DNA from: Oxalobacteraceae bacterium OTU3CINTB1
Lineage (GTDB): Bacteria; Pseudomonadota; Gammaproteobacteria; Burkholderiales; Burkholderiaceae_D
Direction: 5' to 3'
DNA length: 64,000 bases
NCBI GenBank assembly: GCA_024123955.1
Contig: CP099652.1
Span: forward strand, 4,092,001 to 4,156,000
Shown in pieces: positions 24,411-33,189 of the stretch (within the stretch, counting starts at the first letter, position 1; every line of letters starts with the position of its first letter). Both the position numbers and the translations under genes were made by a program. The notes under the pieces are model-generated. The model was not told where the DNA came from and searched no databases. It was given only the letters and a program-made list of their open reading frames with translations.

Positions 24411-26378
24411 TCAGTAGTGTGGATTAAAGCTCAGCAGGTGGTGATACCAGCCGATCGCCACCAGCACGGCGAACGACAGCACCCACAGGACGGCCAGCGC
24501 CTTCGCCGCCCTGGCGCCGCCGGGGAAGACGGCGCGGGCATGCCACAGCGCCGCCAGCAGGCCGCCGACGAAGGCCAGGAAGGTGCAAGCCTGCGCCAAT
24601 AGCAACAACACGCTGGGGTCGAGTTCCTCGGTCATGGCGACCGTGGCCGTCCACAAGCCGATACTGACGAACACCAGCCAGCTGGCGACCCGTACCCAGG
24701 TCGCCGGGCGCGGCGGTGGCGGCCCGGCGTGGCGGCGCCGCTGCAACGCGGCGACCGGCCACGCCAGCGCCGTCAAGGCGGCCACGCCGAGCGCGCCCAG
24801 CAGCACGATCAACGCGGTGGTGCCGGCCATGAACGGCACCGGTTCGAACACGAAGGCGAACGCATAAGGCTCCAGCCCCCAGCGCACGACCTTGCCATCC
24901 TTGACGATGGCCTGCAGGCGCCGCTTGCCGTGCTCCTCCTGCCACAGGAACGGGCGCACCTCGCGGAACACGCCACGGCTGCCGCCGATTTCGATCGCCA
25001 CGCGGCCCTGTTCGATCGCCGCCACCCGCAACGGACTGAGCAGTTGCAACAGCGACAGGAAAGTCGAGTCCTCGCGCCGGGTGGTGCGGTAGGCGCCGGC
25101 CAGCATGGCGGCGTGCGCCTCGGCCGTGGCCAGGTCGACACCCGGTCCGGGCGGCGGACGCGTGTCGGGCAAGTAGCGATCGGCGAACTCGCGGTACAGG
25201 TGCTCGCGCAGCCACTTGCCCTGGTCGTGGCGGCCGGGCGAGTTGACCGACACATACAGGCCGAGGCCGTCGTCAGGCAGCAGGATCAGGTCGGAATGGA
25301 ACATATTGGTGTCGCCGCCGTGACCCACCGCGCGGTGGCCGTTCATGTCCTGCTGGTAGAAACCGAGGCCGATGCCGTTGAGATCCGGCATGGCGAGCGT
25401 GATGTTGGTCTGCATCAGGGCGACCGTTTCCGGGCGCAGGATGCGCTTGCCGTCAAGCTCGCCCTGGCCGAGGTAGGCCAGCATGAAGCGCGACATGTCG
25501 GCGCCGGTCGCCGCAAGACTGCCTGCCGGCGGCATATTGACCACTTCGAAACCCTTGGGCTCGTCGTCGGCGCTGGGAAAGCCGCGCGACATCATCTTTT
25601 CCAGGGCAGCCGGCAGCGGCTGGCGGAACGTCGCGTGGCGCATCCCGAGCGGCGCGAAGATGTGCTGTTCGATGTAATCGTCGAACGGCTTGCCGGAGAC
25701 GCGCTGGACGATGTAGCCGGCCAGCGACGTGGCCCAGTTGGAATAGCCGGCGGTGGTGCCGGGGTCGTACAGGTAAGGCGGGATGTAATCCTTGAGCACC
25801 TTGCCGGTGTCGGGCGTGGGGGCGTCGTAGACGATCAGCGCGCGGCCCGCCTCCTCCAGGCCGGTGGTGTGGGTCATCACGTGGCGCAAGGTGAGCGCCT
25901 TGCCGTTGCGCGAAGGCACCTTGAAGTCGAGGTAGCGGTTCAGGTCGGCGTCCAGGTCGAGCTTGCCCTGCTCCACCAGTTGCATCACCGCCGTCCACGT
26001 GAACAGTTTGGAGATCGAGCCGGGCCGGAACAGCGTGGCGGCCGGGTCGACCGGCACCGATTTGTCGCGGTCGGCGTAGCCGTAGCCTTTTTGCAGCAGC
26101 GGCTTGCCGTCCTTGACCAGCACCACCACCGCGCCGGGCACGCCGGCGATGCGCAAGGCGGTCGGCATCATGCCGTCGAGCCAGGTTTCGGCCTCATCCG
26201 CCGTCAGCGCCCGTGCCTTGGGCGGCGCCGGCATCGGTGTCGCCGGCGCCGGCGCGGAAGGCGCCACCGCCGTCGCCGGCGTGGTCGGCGGCGATTGCGC
26301 CAGCGCTGTCACGCAGCAGGCGGCCAGAGTCAGCGCGGCCAGCGCGGCCAGCCATTTCACCATCGACGGGCCGGCCAT
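24411..26378 (-). CDS. Serine hydrolase of beta-lactamase/S12 family with C-terminal membrane domain (second of tandem pair)
   Basis: 655-aa paralogue of the downstream gene. It has a signal segment MVKWLAALAALTLAACCVTALA (a possible lipobox LAAC) and a Pro/Ala linker. The catalytic motifs are S121-I-S-K124, Y212-S-N214 and HGG at 353-355, and four to five C-terminal hydrophobic helices follow. The ATG at 26378 overlaps the TGA of the TonB receptor by one base (TGATG), which favours this start, but the ATG at 26363 would give a tidier signal peptide. Receptor and hydrolase are translationally coupled. Two near-identical layouts in tandem indicate duplication followed by divergence, perhaps with different cleavage preferences. 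Confidence 0.84.
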   Translation of the reverse strand: MAGPSMVKWLAALAALTLAACCVTALAQSPPTTPATAVAPSAPAPATPMPAPPKARALTADEAETWLDGMMPTALRIAGVPGAVVVLVKDGKPLLQKGYGYADRDKSVPVDPAATLFRPGSISKLFTWTAVMQLVEQGKLDLDADLNRYLDFKVPSRNGKALTLRHVMTHTTGLEEAGRALIVYDAPTPDTGKVLKDYIPPYLYDPGTTAGYSNWATSLAGYIVQRVSGKPFDDYIEQHIFAPLGMRHATFRQPLPAALEKMMSRGFPSADDEPKGFEVVNMPPAGSLAATGADMSRFMLAYLGQGELDGKRILRPETVALMQTNITLAMPDLNGIGLGFYQQDMNGHRAVGHGGDTNMFHSDLILLPDDGLGLYVSVNSPGRHDQGKWLREHLYREFADRYLPDTRPPPGPGVDLATAEAHAAMLAGAYRTTRREDSTFLSLLQLLSPLRVAAIEQGRVAIEIGGSRGVFREVRPFLWQEEHGKRRLQAIVKDGKVVRWGLEPYAFAFVFEPVPFMAGTTALIVLLGALGVAALTALAWPVAALQRRRHAGPPPPRPATWVRVASWLVFVSIGLWTATVAMTEELDPSVLLLLAQACTFLAFVGGLLAALWHARAVFPGGARAAKALAVLWVLSFAVLVAIGWYHHLLSFNPHY

Positions 26379-28645
26379 CAGAAAGCCCTCGACAGGTTCA
26401 GGCCGAAGGTGCGCGGCTGCACCGGGAAGGCGCGCAGCGGCCCGCCGAACGACGTCAGCGCGGTGTCGGCGCCGCTCAGCGCGCGCTTGTCGGCCAGGTT
26501 GCGGACATAGGCGCCAAGCTCCCAACCGTCCAGATCCACGCCTGCTTGCAGATCGACCAAGGTGTAGCCGGCCATGCGGAAATTCGGGATCGACGTGGTG
26601 GGCGTGTCGAAGCCGGCGTTGCGCGAGCCGACCTGGCGCAGCGTCACGCCGACATAGGCCGGCTTGCCGGCCGGCGCGAAATCGTAGCGCCCACCCAGCA
26701 TCGTCGACAGCCGGGCCGAGTTCGGCAGCCGCTCGCCCGAGGCGCCCAGCGCCGGGGCGTCCTCCTTGAGCTTGGCGTCGGTGTAGGCCAGGCTGCCGTC
26801 GATGCTGAAGCGCTCGTCGACCTTGTAGCGCAGCGCCAGTTCCAGCCCGCGCGACTCCGCCTTGCCGGCGTTGCCGGTGAGCGTGGTGGCGCCGACGGCG
26901 ATCGGTTGCTGCAGCTTGTTCCAGCGGATGTCGAATAGCGCCAACTCGACCGACAGGCGCTTGTCGAGCAGATCGGCCTTGTAGCCCAGCTCGTAGCTCC
27001 ACAAGGTGTCGGCGGCGAACGACAGCGGCGCGCCCGGCACCACGGTACCGTTCTGGTCGATCGCGGGCGGATTCGGCCCGCCGGGACGGTAGCCGCTGGC
27101 GGCGCGCGCGTACACGCTGCTGACCTTGTCGAGCGAATAGCGCGCGGTGGCCAGATAGGTTTTGGAGCTGTCCTTGCCGGGCGACTCGAAGTCTTTCACG
27201 CCATTGGTGACGGTGCCGTAGACCTGGCGGTTGCGGGCGGCGCGCGCGCCGACGGTGAGCGACCAGGCCGGCGTCGGATTCCATGTCAGGTCGCCGTAGA
27301 CGGCATTCTCGATGAAATTCGACGGCTGGCCGGACGTCACCAAGGTCGACTCGGCACCGTCCTCGGTCTGCGCCCACAGCCGTTGCTCGCGGTTGCCGGT
27401 TTCCTTGTTGTGGTAGTAGCCCAGCAGCCATTCCAACGGTCCGCGCGCCGACGTCAGCCGCGCTTCGGCGGTGCGCTTGCGCAGCTTGATGGCGTTGTCG
27501 AGCGCGCCGAAGTTCAGGCCCTCGGCGCCGAGGATCTCGGTGGCGTCCAGCGCGGTATCGGCCTTGAAGCGCTGGCTCGATCCGATCACATTGAGCCTGG
27601 CCCAGCCGAGGTCGTACTCGATGTCGCCGGAGAACAGGCCGGTCTTGATGGTGTAGGGTTCCGGCCGGTAGAGCCGGTGCGTCAGGTCGCCGTGCAGCGG
27701 CTGGCCGGTGGCGGCGTCGTACTGGACCAGATTGGTGCCGTTGCGCTCGATGTTTTGCTGCGTCGCGGTCAGGCGCACACGCAGCGCCCGGCTCGGGTCG
27801 AATTGCAGCGAGGCGCGCGCGCCGCGCGTGGTGCCGTCGTTGACGTGCTCGCCCGTGACGCGGCCGGTCGCGCGCACGTAGCCGCCGTCGCGCTGGTTGA
27901 AGGCGGCCACGCGCAGCGCCGCCACGCCTTCGCTGAGCGGAATATTGAGCACGGCGTTTTCCGTGTGACCGAGTCCGCCGTCCTTGCTCTCGCGCAGCGC
28001 CAGGCCGGCCTTGCCGGAAAAGCCCGTCGCGTCCGGCTCGTTGGTGACGTACTTGAGCAGGCCGCCCATGGCGCCGGCGCCGTACAAGGTGCCCTGCGGG
28101 CCGCGCAGCAGTTCGACATGGTGCAAGTCGAGCAGCGACAGGTCCAGCGCGGACACCGCCTCGCCGACGAAACTGGTGCTCGAACCGAAGGCCACCTCGT
28201 CGACATAGATGCCCACCGTCGGCGCGCCCATGCTGCCGACCGACACGCCCCGGATATTGACCTGGCCGCGCCCGGGGCCGCCGTCGCTGGCGACGAACAC
28301 GCCCGGCAGCGAGCCGACGTAATCGGTCAGCGAGGCGGCCCCGGAGCGCTCCAGCGTCTCGGCGCCCAGCGTTTCGACCCGCAGCGGCACGTCGCGCACC
28401 GGCTCGCGGCGGCGCGTCGCGCTGACGGTGACGACGTCCATCCTGGCGCCCGCGTTGGCGGCGGCGGCCGGCTCCGGCTCGGCGGCCGCACCGGCCTGGG
28501 CCAGCGCTTGCGCGCATCCCAGCGAGAACACCGAAGCCATGGCCAGGGAGAGCGCGCGGCGGCGCGGCGGACCGCCCGCCGGGGCATTCCTTTGCGCAAC
28601 GTCGTGTGGGGAGGACTTCGACAACTTCGATACGCTTGGGTACAT
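26378..28645 (-). CDS. TonB-dependent outer-membrane receptor (peptide cluster)
   Basis: 755-aa outer-membrane active transporter. The signal region includes RRRALSLAMASVFSLGCAQALAQ (about 28-50). A plug domain follows, with VTVSATRRREPVRDVPLRVE (TonB-box-like start), LPGVFVASDGGPGRGQVNIRG and VELLRGPQGTLYGAGAMGG. The long beta-barrel ends in LNLSRAF, with the terminal Phe needed for assembly. The ATG is preceded by CAGGAG. It heads the run of peptide-degradation genes, so it is the likely entry point for the substrate. The sequence style (RxVPxSVxxLxxE, LRGPQGTLYG) is the broad FecA/CirA-like class of Sphingomonas and Burkholderiales receptors. The ligand is unknown. Confidence 0.9.
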   Translation of the reverse strand: MYPSVSKLSKSSPHDVAQRNAPAGGPPRRRALSLAMASVFSLGCAQALAQAGAAAEPEPAAAANAGARMDVVTVSATRRREPVRDVPLRVETLGAETLERSGAASLTDYVGSLPGVFVASDGGPGRGQVNIRGVSVGSMGAPTVGIYVDEVAFGSSTSFVGEAVSALDLSLLDLHHVELLRGPQGTLYGAGAMGGLLKYVTNEPDATGFSGKAGLALRESKDGGLGHTENAVLNIPLSEGVAALRVAAFNQRDGGYVRATGRVTGEHVNDGTTRGARASLQFDPSRALRVRLTATQQNIERNGTNLVQYDAATGQPLHGDLTHRLYRPEPYTIKTGLFSGDIEYDLGWARLNVIGSSQRFKADTALDATEILGAEGLNFGALDNAIKLRKRTAEARLTSARGPLEWLLGYYHNKETGNREQRLWAQTEDGAESTLVTSGQPSNFIENAVYGDLTWNPTPAWSLTVGARAARNRQVYGTVTNGVKDFESPGKDSSKTYLATARYSLDKVSSVYARAASGYRPGGPNPPAIDQNGTVVPGAPLSFAADTLWSYELGYKADLLDKRLSVELALFDIRWNKLQQPIAVGATTLTGNAGKAESRGLELALRYKVDERFSIDGSLAYTDAKLKEDAPALGASGERLPNSARLSTMLGGRYDFAPAGKPAYVGVTLRQVGSRNAGFDTPTTSIPNFRMAGYTLVDLQAGVDLDGWELGAYVRNLADKRALSGADTALTSFGGPLRAFPVQPRTFGLNLSRAF

Positions 28646-28680
28646 GATGCACTCCTGGAGATGGGACCGCCGTCAATCCG

Positions 28681-28755
28681 TTTTCCAAATATTACATTAT
28701 TTTCCATAATTTGAACAAATGGAAAATATGAATATTTTTTTCTATTGTGGAAAAC
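28681..28755 (-). promoter_or_regulatory. AT-rich promoter region with TTTTCC/GGAAAA repeats upstream of the TonB receptor
   Basis: The inverted repeat TTTTCCAT (28700-28707) and ATGGAAAA (28719-28726) has an 11-base spacer. Further half-sites are TTTTCC at 28681-28686 and GTGGAAAA at 28747-28754. The block is strikingly AT-rich within GC-rich surroundings and lies 36 to 110 bases upstream of the receptor start. It is the likely promoter and operator for the receptor-hydrolase-peptidase run. Confidence 0.5.
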
Positions 28756-28799
28756 TGGCACGCGGCCCAGCGCCATGCTCCAGGGCGGGAGCTTGTCGG

Positions 28800-30251
28800 C
28801 TAGCCGGCTGGCGCGTCGGCGCCGAAAAATCTCCAGTGATCGACATTGAACAGCGGCGCGCGGTACTTGCCCTTGAAGACGAAGAACACGTCATGCACGC
28901 CGGTGGCGCCGCCGACGGGTGTCTCGACGGTGCGCCAGTTCTGCCAGCCGCCGGTGTTCGGCACCGTCAGGGTGCCCAGCAACGGGCCCTGGACGTTGCC
29001 GAGCCGGATCTCGATCTGCCCGCCCCTGCCGCCGCTGGCCACGCTGGCGGCGAAGCGCGACGGCCCGGTCTTACCGAAATCGACGCCGGCCACCTTGATG
29101 TAGATGCCGTCGACGATGTCGGCCACGTGCATGCCGGCGCCCGGCCCCTTGGCGGTGCGCACGCCCGGGGCCCAGTCGAACGGCCGGTCGACGTCTTGCT
29201 TGATGCGCGAGGTCCAGGCGATCGTCTCCGCCTCGACCCGGCGATACGGGTCGAGCCGTCCGAGCTGTTCGACGCCGTCCTTGTCCCACCACGGCAGCGC
29301 CGGGATGGTGCCATCGGCGTTGTAGCTGAATTTGGCGACCGTGACCGAACGCCGCTCGCGGTGCACCGGCGACTGCGCGAAGTTCAGCTCGTAGTTAAAG
29401 CCGAACACGTAAGAATTGCCCTTGTAATCGATGATGCCGGGATGGTTGCCGGTGGACGCGGTGTTCGCCCGCATGACCGGCCCCTTGTATTGCCACGGAC
29501 CGGTCGGCGAGGTGCTCATGGCGTAGCCGATGCCCTCCGGGCAGCAGGTCGACGCGTAGGCCATGTAGTAATGCTTGCCCCGCTTGTAGAACCACGGCCC
29601 CTCCTGGTAGTCGGCCGGCTTGCTGTCGCTTTTGACGATGGGGCCGGAGTACGACACCATGTCCGCATTGAGCTTGACGTACCACAGATGCGGATTGCCC
29701 CAGTACAGATAGGCCTGGCCGTCGTCGTCGATGGCCACAGTCGGGTCGATGTAGCCCTCGGCCTTGTCGATCAGCGGCTTGCCCAGCGCGTCCTTGAACG
29801 GGCCGGCCGGGTTGTCCGCCACCGCCACGGCAATGACGTTCTTGGGCCAGCCGGCCACGCTGACCGGCGCGTACAGGTAGAACTTGCCGTTGCGCGCGAT
29901 CACCTGCGGCGCCCAGGCGTCGTTGTCCTGCGACGCCCACGGGAACGTTGCCAGCGAGGCGACCGCGCCGTGGTCGGTCCAGTTGACCATGTCGGTGGAC
30001 GAGTACAGCAGCCAGTCGCGCATCTTGAAATCGCTGGCGTCGTCCTCGTCGTGGCTGGTGTACAGGTAGGCCACGCCGTCATGCACCAGCGGCGCCGGAT
30101 CGGCGGTGAAGCGCGTCTGGACGATGGGGTTGGCGGCCGTGGCGGGCGGCAGCCCCACGGCCAGCGCCATGAGCAATGCCGCCCGCCACGATTGGTCGAG
30201 CGCGTACCTCCGGCCCGGCGTGCGGGCCCTGGTTTGCCGGGTTCGATCCAT
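28800..30251 (-). CDS. Glycoside hydrolase family 43 protein with C-terminal CBM6-like domain
   Basis: Secreted hemicellulase-type enzyme (483 aa), probably an arabinofuranosidase or xylosidase acting on arabinoxylan. A twin-arginine-like or basic N-terminus leads into a hydrophobic signal (about 20-40). The five-bladed propeller follows, with the three expected acids: Asp in FTADPAPLVHDG (general base), Asp in GYIDPTVAIDDDGQAYLYWG (pKa modulator) and Glu in YQEGPWFYKRG (general acid). From about residue 350, VEAETIAWTSRIK to VDHWRFFG matches a CBM6 fold. I chose the ATG at 30251, one base after the TonB receptor stop, over an upstream in-frame ATG inside that gene. Exact activity is not readable. 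Confidence 0.88.
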   Translation of the reverse strand: MDRTRQTRARTPGRRYALDQSWRAALLMALAVGLPPATAANPIVQTRFTADPAPLVHDGVAYLYTSHDEDDASDFKMRDWLLYSSTDMVNWTDHGAVASLATFPWASQDNDAWAPQVIARNGKFYLYAPVSVAGWPKNVIAVAVADNPAGPFKDALGKPLIDKAEGYIDPTVAIDDDGQAYLYWGNPHLWYVKLNADMVSYSGPIVKSDSKPADYQEGPWFYKRGKHYYMAYASTCCPEGIGYAMSTSPTGPWQYKGPVMRANTASTGNHPGIIDYKGNSYVFGFNYELNFAQSPVHRERRSVTVAKFSYNADGTIPALPWWDKDGVEQLGRLDPYRRVEAETIAWTSRIKQDVDRPFDWAPGVRTAKGPGAGMHVADIVDGIYIKVAGVDFGKTGPSRFAASVASGGRGGQIEIRLGNVQGPLLGTLTVPNTGGWQNWRTVETPVGGATGVHDVFFVFKGKYRAPLFNVDHWRFFGADAPAG

Positions 30252-30252
30252 G

Positions 30253-33189
30253 TTAGAACGCCATCCGCACGCCGGCGCGATAGGTGCGGCCCACCACGTC
30301 ATAAATCGCCGGATTGATGCCGTAGCTCAGGTTGGTCTGCGGCAGCAACACCGGGTCGCGGTCGGCCAGGTTGTCGATCTTGGCGTAGGCGGTGATTTGC
30401 GGCGAGAACTTGTAGGTCGCGCCGAAATCGAAGTAGACCGCGCCGGGAATGTGGTTGTCGGCGATGGTCGGGTGCGCCGCCGTCGGCAGCGGGCAGTTGC
30501 TGCGGCACTCGATGTACTCGTTGTTGTACACGCCGGCGCCGATCCAACGCTGCGACAAGGTCAGGCCGATCTTGCCGTAGTCCCACGACTGCTGCAGCAG
30601 CGCCTTCCACTTCGGCGTGCTGCCGAACATGTTGCCGGCGCCCTCGCTCGGTATTGTTCCCGGCAGGCCAGGATCCGAGAGCGAATGGATCATGCGGCTG
30701 GCCAGCCCGCGCAAGGTGACCGTGCCGGGCACGCCGTAGTCGTTCAGGTTGGCGCGGTAGGCGGCTTCGAAGTCGATCCCGCGCGTATGCAGCGAGGCGA
30801 AGTTGAACGCTTGCGCCAGCACGAAGTTGGTGCCTGCCGGACCGTTGATCGACACCGCGCCGCACACCTGCTGGAAGCCGGCGTAGCACAGATCGACCTC
30901 CTGTTGCGGCCCCAGCGAGCTGATCACGTTCTTGACCTTGATGTCGTAGTAATCGATCGACAGGTTGAAGTTACGCGCCCAGCTTGGCTGGCTGAGGACC
31001 ACGCCGAAGGAGTTGTTGCGGGCGTTTTCCGGTTTCAGGTCGGGGTTGCCGACGTTGCGCTGCTGCACCTGGATCGACTGGCCCTGGTTGTTGTTGACCG
31101 CCTGGTTGGTGACCGTGGTGGCGGCGAACAGTTCGCTCAGGTTGGGCGCGCGCACGTCGGCCGAACTCACCGCGCGCAGGCGCAGGCCGTCGACCGGGGT
31201 TTGCCAGGTGGCGCCGAGCTTCCAGGCGCGCGCCTTGCCGGCCGTGCTGTACTTCTCCTCGCGGTCGGCCAGGTTCAGGTTGGCCTCGCCCCAGGTGGCC
31301 GATTTCAGGAATGGAATGTTGAACTCGACATACGCTTCCCTGACGTTGAACGAACCCTTGCCGTTGTGGTAGTTGCCCGCGAACCAGTTATCGCCGGTGG
31401 CGGACAAGGTCGGATCCTGCGGGTAGCTGGCGCTGTAAGGTGACTCCGCCGCCACACCGGCGCCGTACGGGTCGCCGTAGACCGAGTATTTCTCGCGCCG
31501 CCATTCGGCGCCGAACGCCAGCGAAATCGGACCGGCCCAGCCCTCGGCCACCGTGCCGTTGATGTTAGCGCTAACAACATTTTGGCTGGAATCGGTGTGT
31601 TGACGCGGCCCGTTCGACGGCGCGAGGTAGTTCCAGGTCGCGGCATCGATCGGGTTGTTGCCGAAGATGTTGATCGGCATGCAGCCGGCCGCCCGCGCCG
31701 CCGCGCTGCGGCAGACGATCTGGCCGGTGGCGGCGTCGCGCACGCCGTCGATGGCGAAGTTGTAGCGCGGGTTGAGCGTGATGTCATGCACCTCCAGCAC
31801 GGTGGTGTTCTCGCCGTGCTCGGCGTAGGCGTCGTACGACCAGTCCTTGCCGAACAGGCCGAACTTGCCGTTGGCGCCGACCACGACGCGGCGCTGGGTG
31901 CGGGTCGGATGGACGTTGATGAATTCGGGGAACTGCGCATTGGCGGTGCCCACCGGCATGGTGCCGCCCGGATAGCCCGAGGCGCAACCGGCCGCCACCG
32001 AGGCCGGCAGGAAGGCGTTGTCGCACTTGATGGCCAGGTTGCCCTGCTTGGCCGCGCCCGGGCTCGGCGAGAACACCGACGTCACCTCGGCCCAGTTGCC
32101 GGTGACGTAGATTTCATTGTCGGCGTCCAGGTCCCACGACACGCGGGTGTAGGCCACCTTGCGCTTGAAGTTCATCGCCAGGTTGGTGCCGGCGCCGACG
32201 CTGCCGGACAGATCGCCGCCGACGCAGAAGTTGCCGACGCAATTGGTGCCGTACTGGAACGGATAAGGCGAGCCGTTGGCCGCGAACGCCGTGCCGCGCA
32301 GCGCGCCGCCGGTGATCAGGCCGTATTTGGCGTACTGCTGGTGCTGGGCGTGCAGGATGCTGGTGTAGCGCGGCAAGCCGGCTGCCTGCATGTCCTTGGT
32401 CGATTCCTGCAGGGCCGGATTCTTGTACCAGTCGCGTCCGTTCGGACCGACCTCGCCGAAGCCGGGCGAATCGATGCCGCCCTGCTTGGTGTACTCGCCG
32501 CTGACGGTCACGTGCAGCCGGTCGTCGGCGAAGCCCTTGCCCCAGGCCGCCTGCACGGTGCCGTTCCTGTCGTCGCCGTAGGTGGTCATGCCGCCGCCCA
32601 GATGGGCTTTGAAGCCGTTGAATTTCTTGTCGGTGATGAAGTTGACCACGCCGCCGATCGCGTCCGAGCCATAAGACGCCGAAGCGCCGCCGGTGACCAC
32701 GTCGACGCGCTTGACCAGCAGTTGCGGGAACTGGCTGACGTCGGTCACACCGGTGACGTTGGCGCCGACCACACGCTGGCCGTCGAGCAGGGTCAGGGTG
32801 CGGTTGGTGCCGAGGCCGCGCAGCGACAGCGACGACAGGCCCTGCAGGCCGCTGGAGGTGCTGAACGTGTTGACCGTGCGGCCGGTGCTGCCCTGCAGCG
32901 CCGGCAGCTCGGTCAGCGTTTCGAAGAGGTTCGGTTTGGCCGCCTTGTCGAGGTCGGCGCTGGTCAGGCTGGTCGTCGGGGTCGGTTGATTGAAACCGCG
33001 CGCGGCGATCCGCGAGCCGGACACGACCACGGTGTTTTCCGGCGTGGCGGCCGCTGGCTCTGGGGTGATAGCGCTAACAGGAGCTTCCGTTTCGTTCGGC
33101 GCCTGCTGGGCGTGGCCGGGCACGGCGAACATCGCACAGGCTCCGGCGACGGCGAGGTTCATCAAGCTGCGTTGACATGGTGATTTCAT
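30253..33189 (-). CDS. TonB-dependent receptor, carbohydrate-uptake type
   Basis: 978-aa outer-membrane transporter. A signal peptide lies at about 1-27 (MNLAVAGACAMFAVPGHAQQ segment). NTVVVSGSRIAARGFNQPTPTTSL opens the plug, and LSLRGLGTNRTLTLLDGQRVVGANVTG and RVDVVTGGASASYGSDAIGGVVNF follow. The barrel ends in GVRMAF with terminal Phe. This GSRI...RGxNxPTP layout is the one common to receptors for plant oligosaccharides in Xanthomonas, Caulobacter and Massilia-type bacteria. It lies one base upstream of the GH43 gene and next to an esterase, so xylo- or arabino-oligosaccharides are the likely cargo. Two TGTTAGCGCTAACA-like boxes fall inside its coding sequence. Confidence 0.88.
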   Translation of the reverse strand: MKSPCQRSLMNLAVAGACAMFAVPGHAQQAPNETEAPVSAITPEPAAATPENTVVVSGSRIAARGFNQPTPTTSLTSADLDKAAKPNLFETLTELPALQGSTGRTVNTFSTSSGLQGLSSLSLRGLGTNRTLTLLDGQRVVGANVTGVTDVSQFPQLLVKRVDVVTGGASASYGSDAIGGVVNFITDKKFNGFKAHLGGGMTTYGDDRNGTVQAAWGKGFADDRLHVTVSGEYTKQGGIDSPGFGEVGPNGRDWYKNPALQESTKDMQAAGLPRYTSILHAQHQQYAKYGLITGGALRGTAFAANGSPYPFQYGTNCVGNFCVGGDLSGSVGAGTNLAMNFKRKVAYTRVSWDLDADNEIYVTGNWAEVTSVFSPSPGAAKQGNLAIKCDNAFLPASVAAGCASGYPGGTMPVGTANAQFPEFINVHPTRTQRRVVVGANGKFGLFGKDWSYDAYAEHGENTTVLEVHDITLNPRYNFAIDGVRDAATGQIVCRSAAARAAGCMPINIFGNNPIDAATWNYLAPSNGPRQHTDSSQNVVSANINGTVAEGWAGPISLAFGAEWRREKYSVYGDPYGAGVAAESPYSASYPQDPTLSATGDNWFAGNYHNGKGSFNVREAYVEFNIPFLKSATWGEANLNLADREEKYSTAGKARAWKLGATWQTPVDGLRLRAVSSADVRAPNLSELFAATTVTNQAVNNNQGQSIQVQQRNVGNPDLKPENARNNSFGVVLSQPSWARNFNLSIDYYDIKVKNVISSLGPQQEVDLCYAGFQQVCGAVSINGPAGTNFVLAQAFNFASLHTRGIDFEAAYRANLNDYGVPGTVTLRGLASRMIHSLSDPGLPGTIPSEGAGNMFGSTPKWKALLQQSWDYGKIGLTLSQRWIGAGVYNNEYIECRSNCPLPTAAHPTIADNHIPGAVYFDFGATYKFSPQITAYAKIDNLADRDPVLLPQTNLSYGINPAIYDVVGRTYRAGVRMAF
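31563..31576. promoter_or_regulatory. Perfect LacI-type palindrome TGTTAGCGCTAACA inside the TonB receptor gene
   Basis: The 14-bp perfect palindrome with central CG step is of the form bound by LacI/GalR-family repressors. It closely resembles the XylR box TGGTAGCGCTAACA of Xanthomonas and Caulobacter. It lies deep inside the coding sequence, so it would act, if at all, as an auxiliary site. Confidence 0.4.
33066..33079. promoter_or_regulatory. LacI-type box TGATAGCGCTAACA near the 5' end of the TonB receptor gene
   Basis: Matches TGGTAGCGCTAACA, the XylR box, at 13 of 14 positions. It lies about 110 bases into the coding sequence of the carbohydrate TonB receptor, a position where a bound repressor could block elongation. 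Confidence 0.45.

Noticed and set aside
17454..28645. Calling the cluster a microcystin degradation (mlr) operon outright
   Set aside because: No mlrA-type CAAX protease is present, and S12, M81 and POT families are broad; the resemblance supports a hypothesis, not a named pathway.
24411..28688. A 1425-codon open frame spanning the TonB receptor and second serine hydrolase region
   Set aside because: Its first half is an out-of-frame Arg/Ala-rich reading of the TonB receptor gene; only the part from 26378 downwards is a recognisable protein. It is not a receptor-hydrolase fusion.
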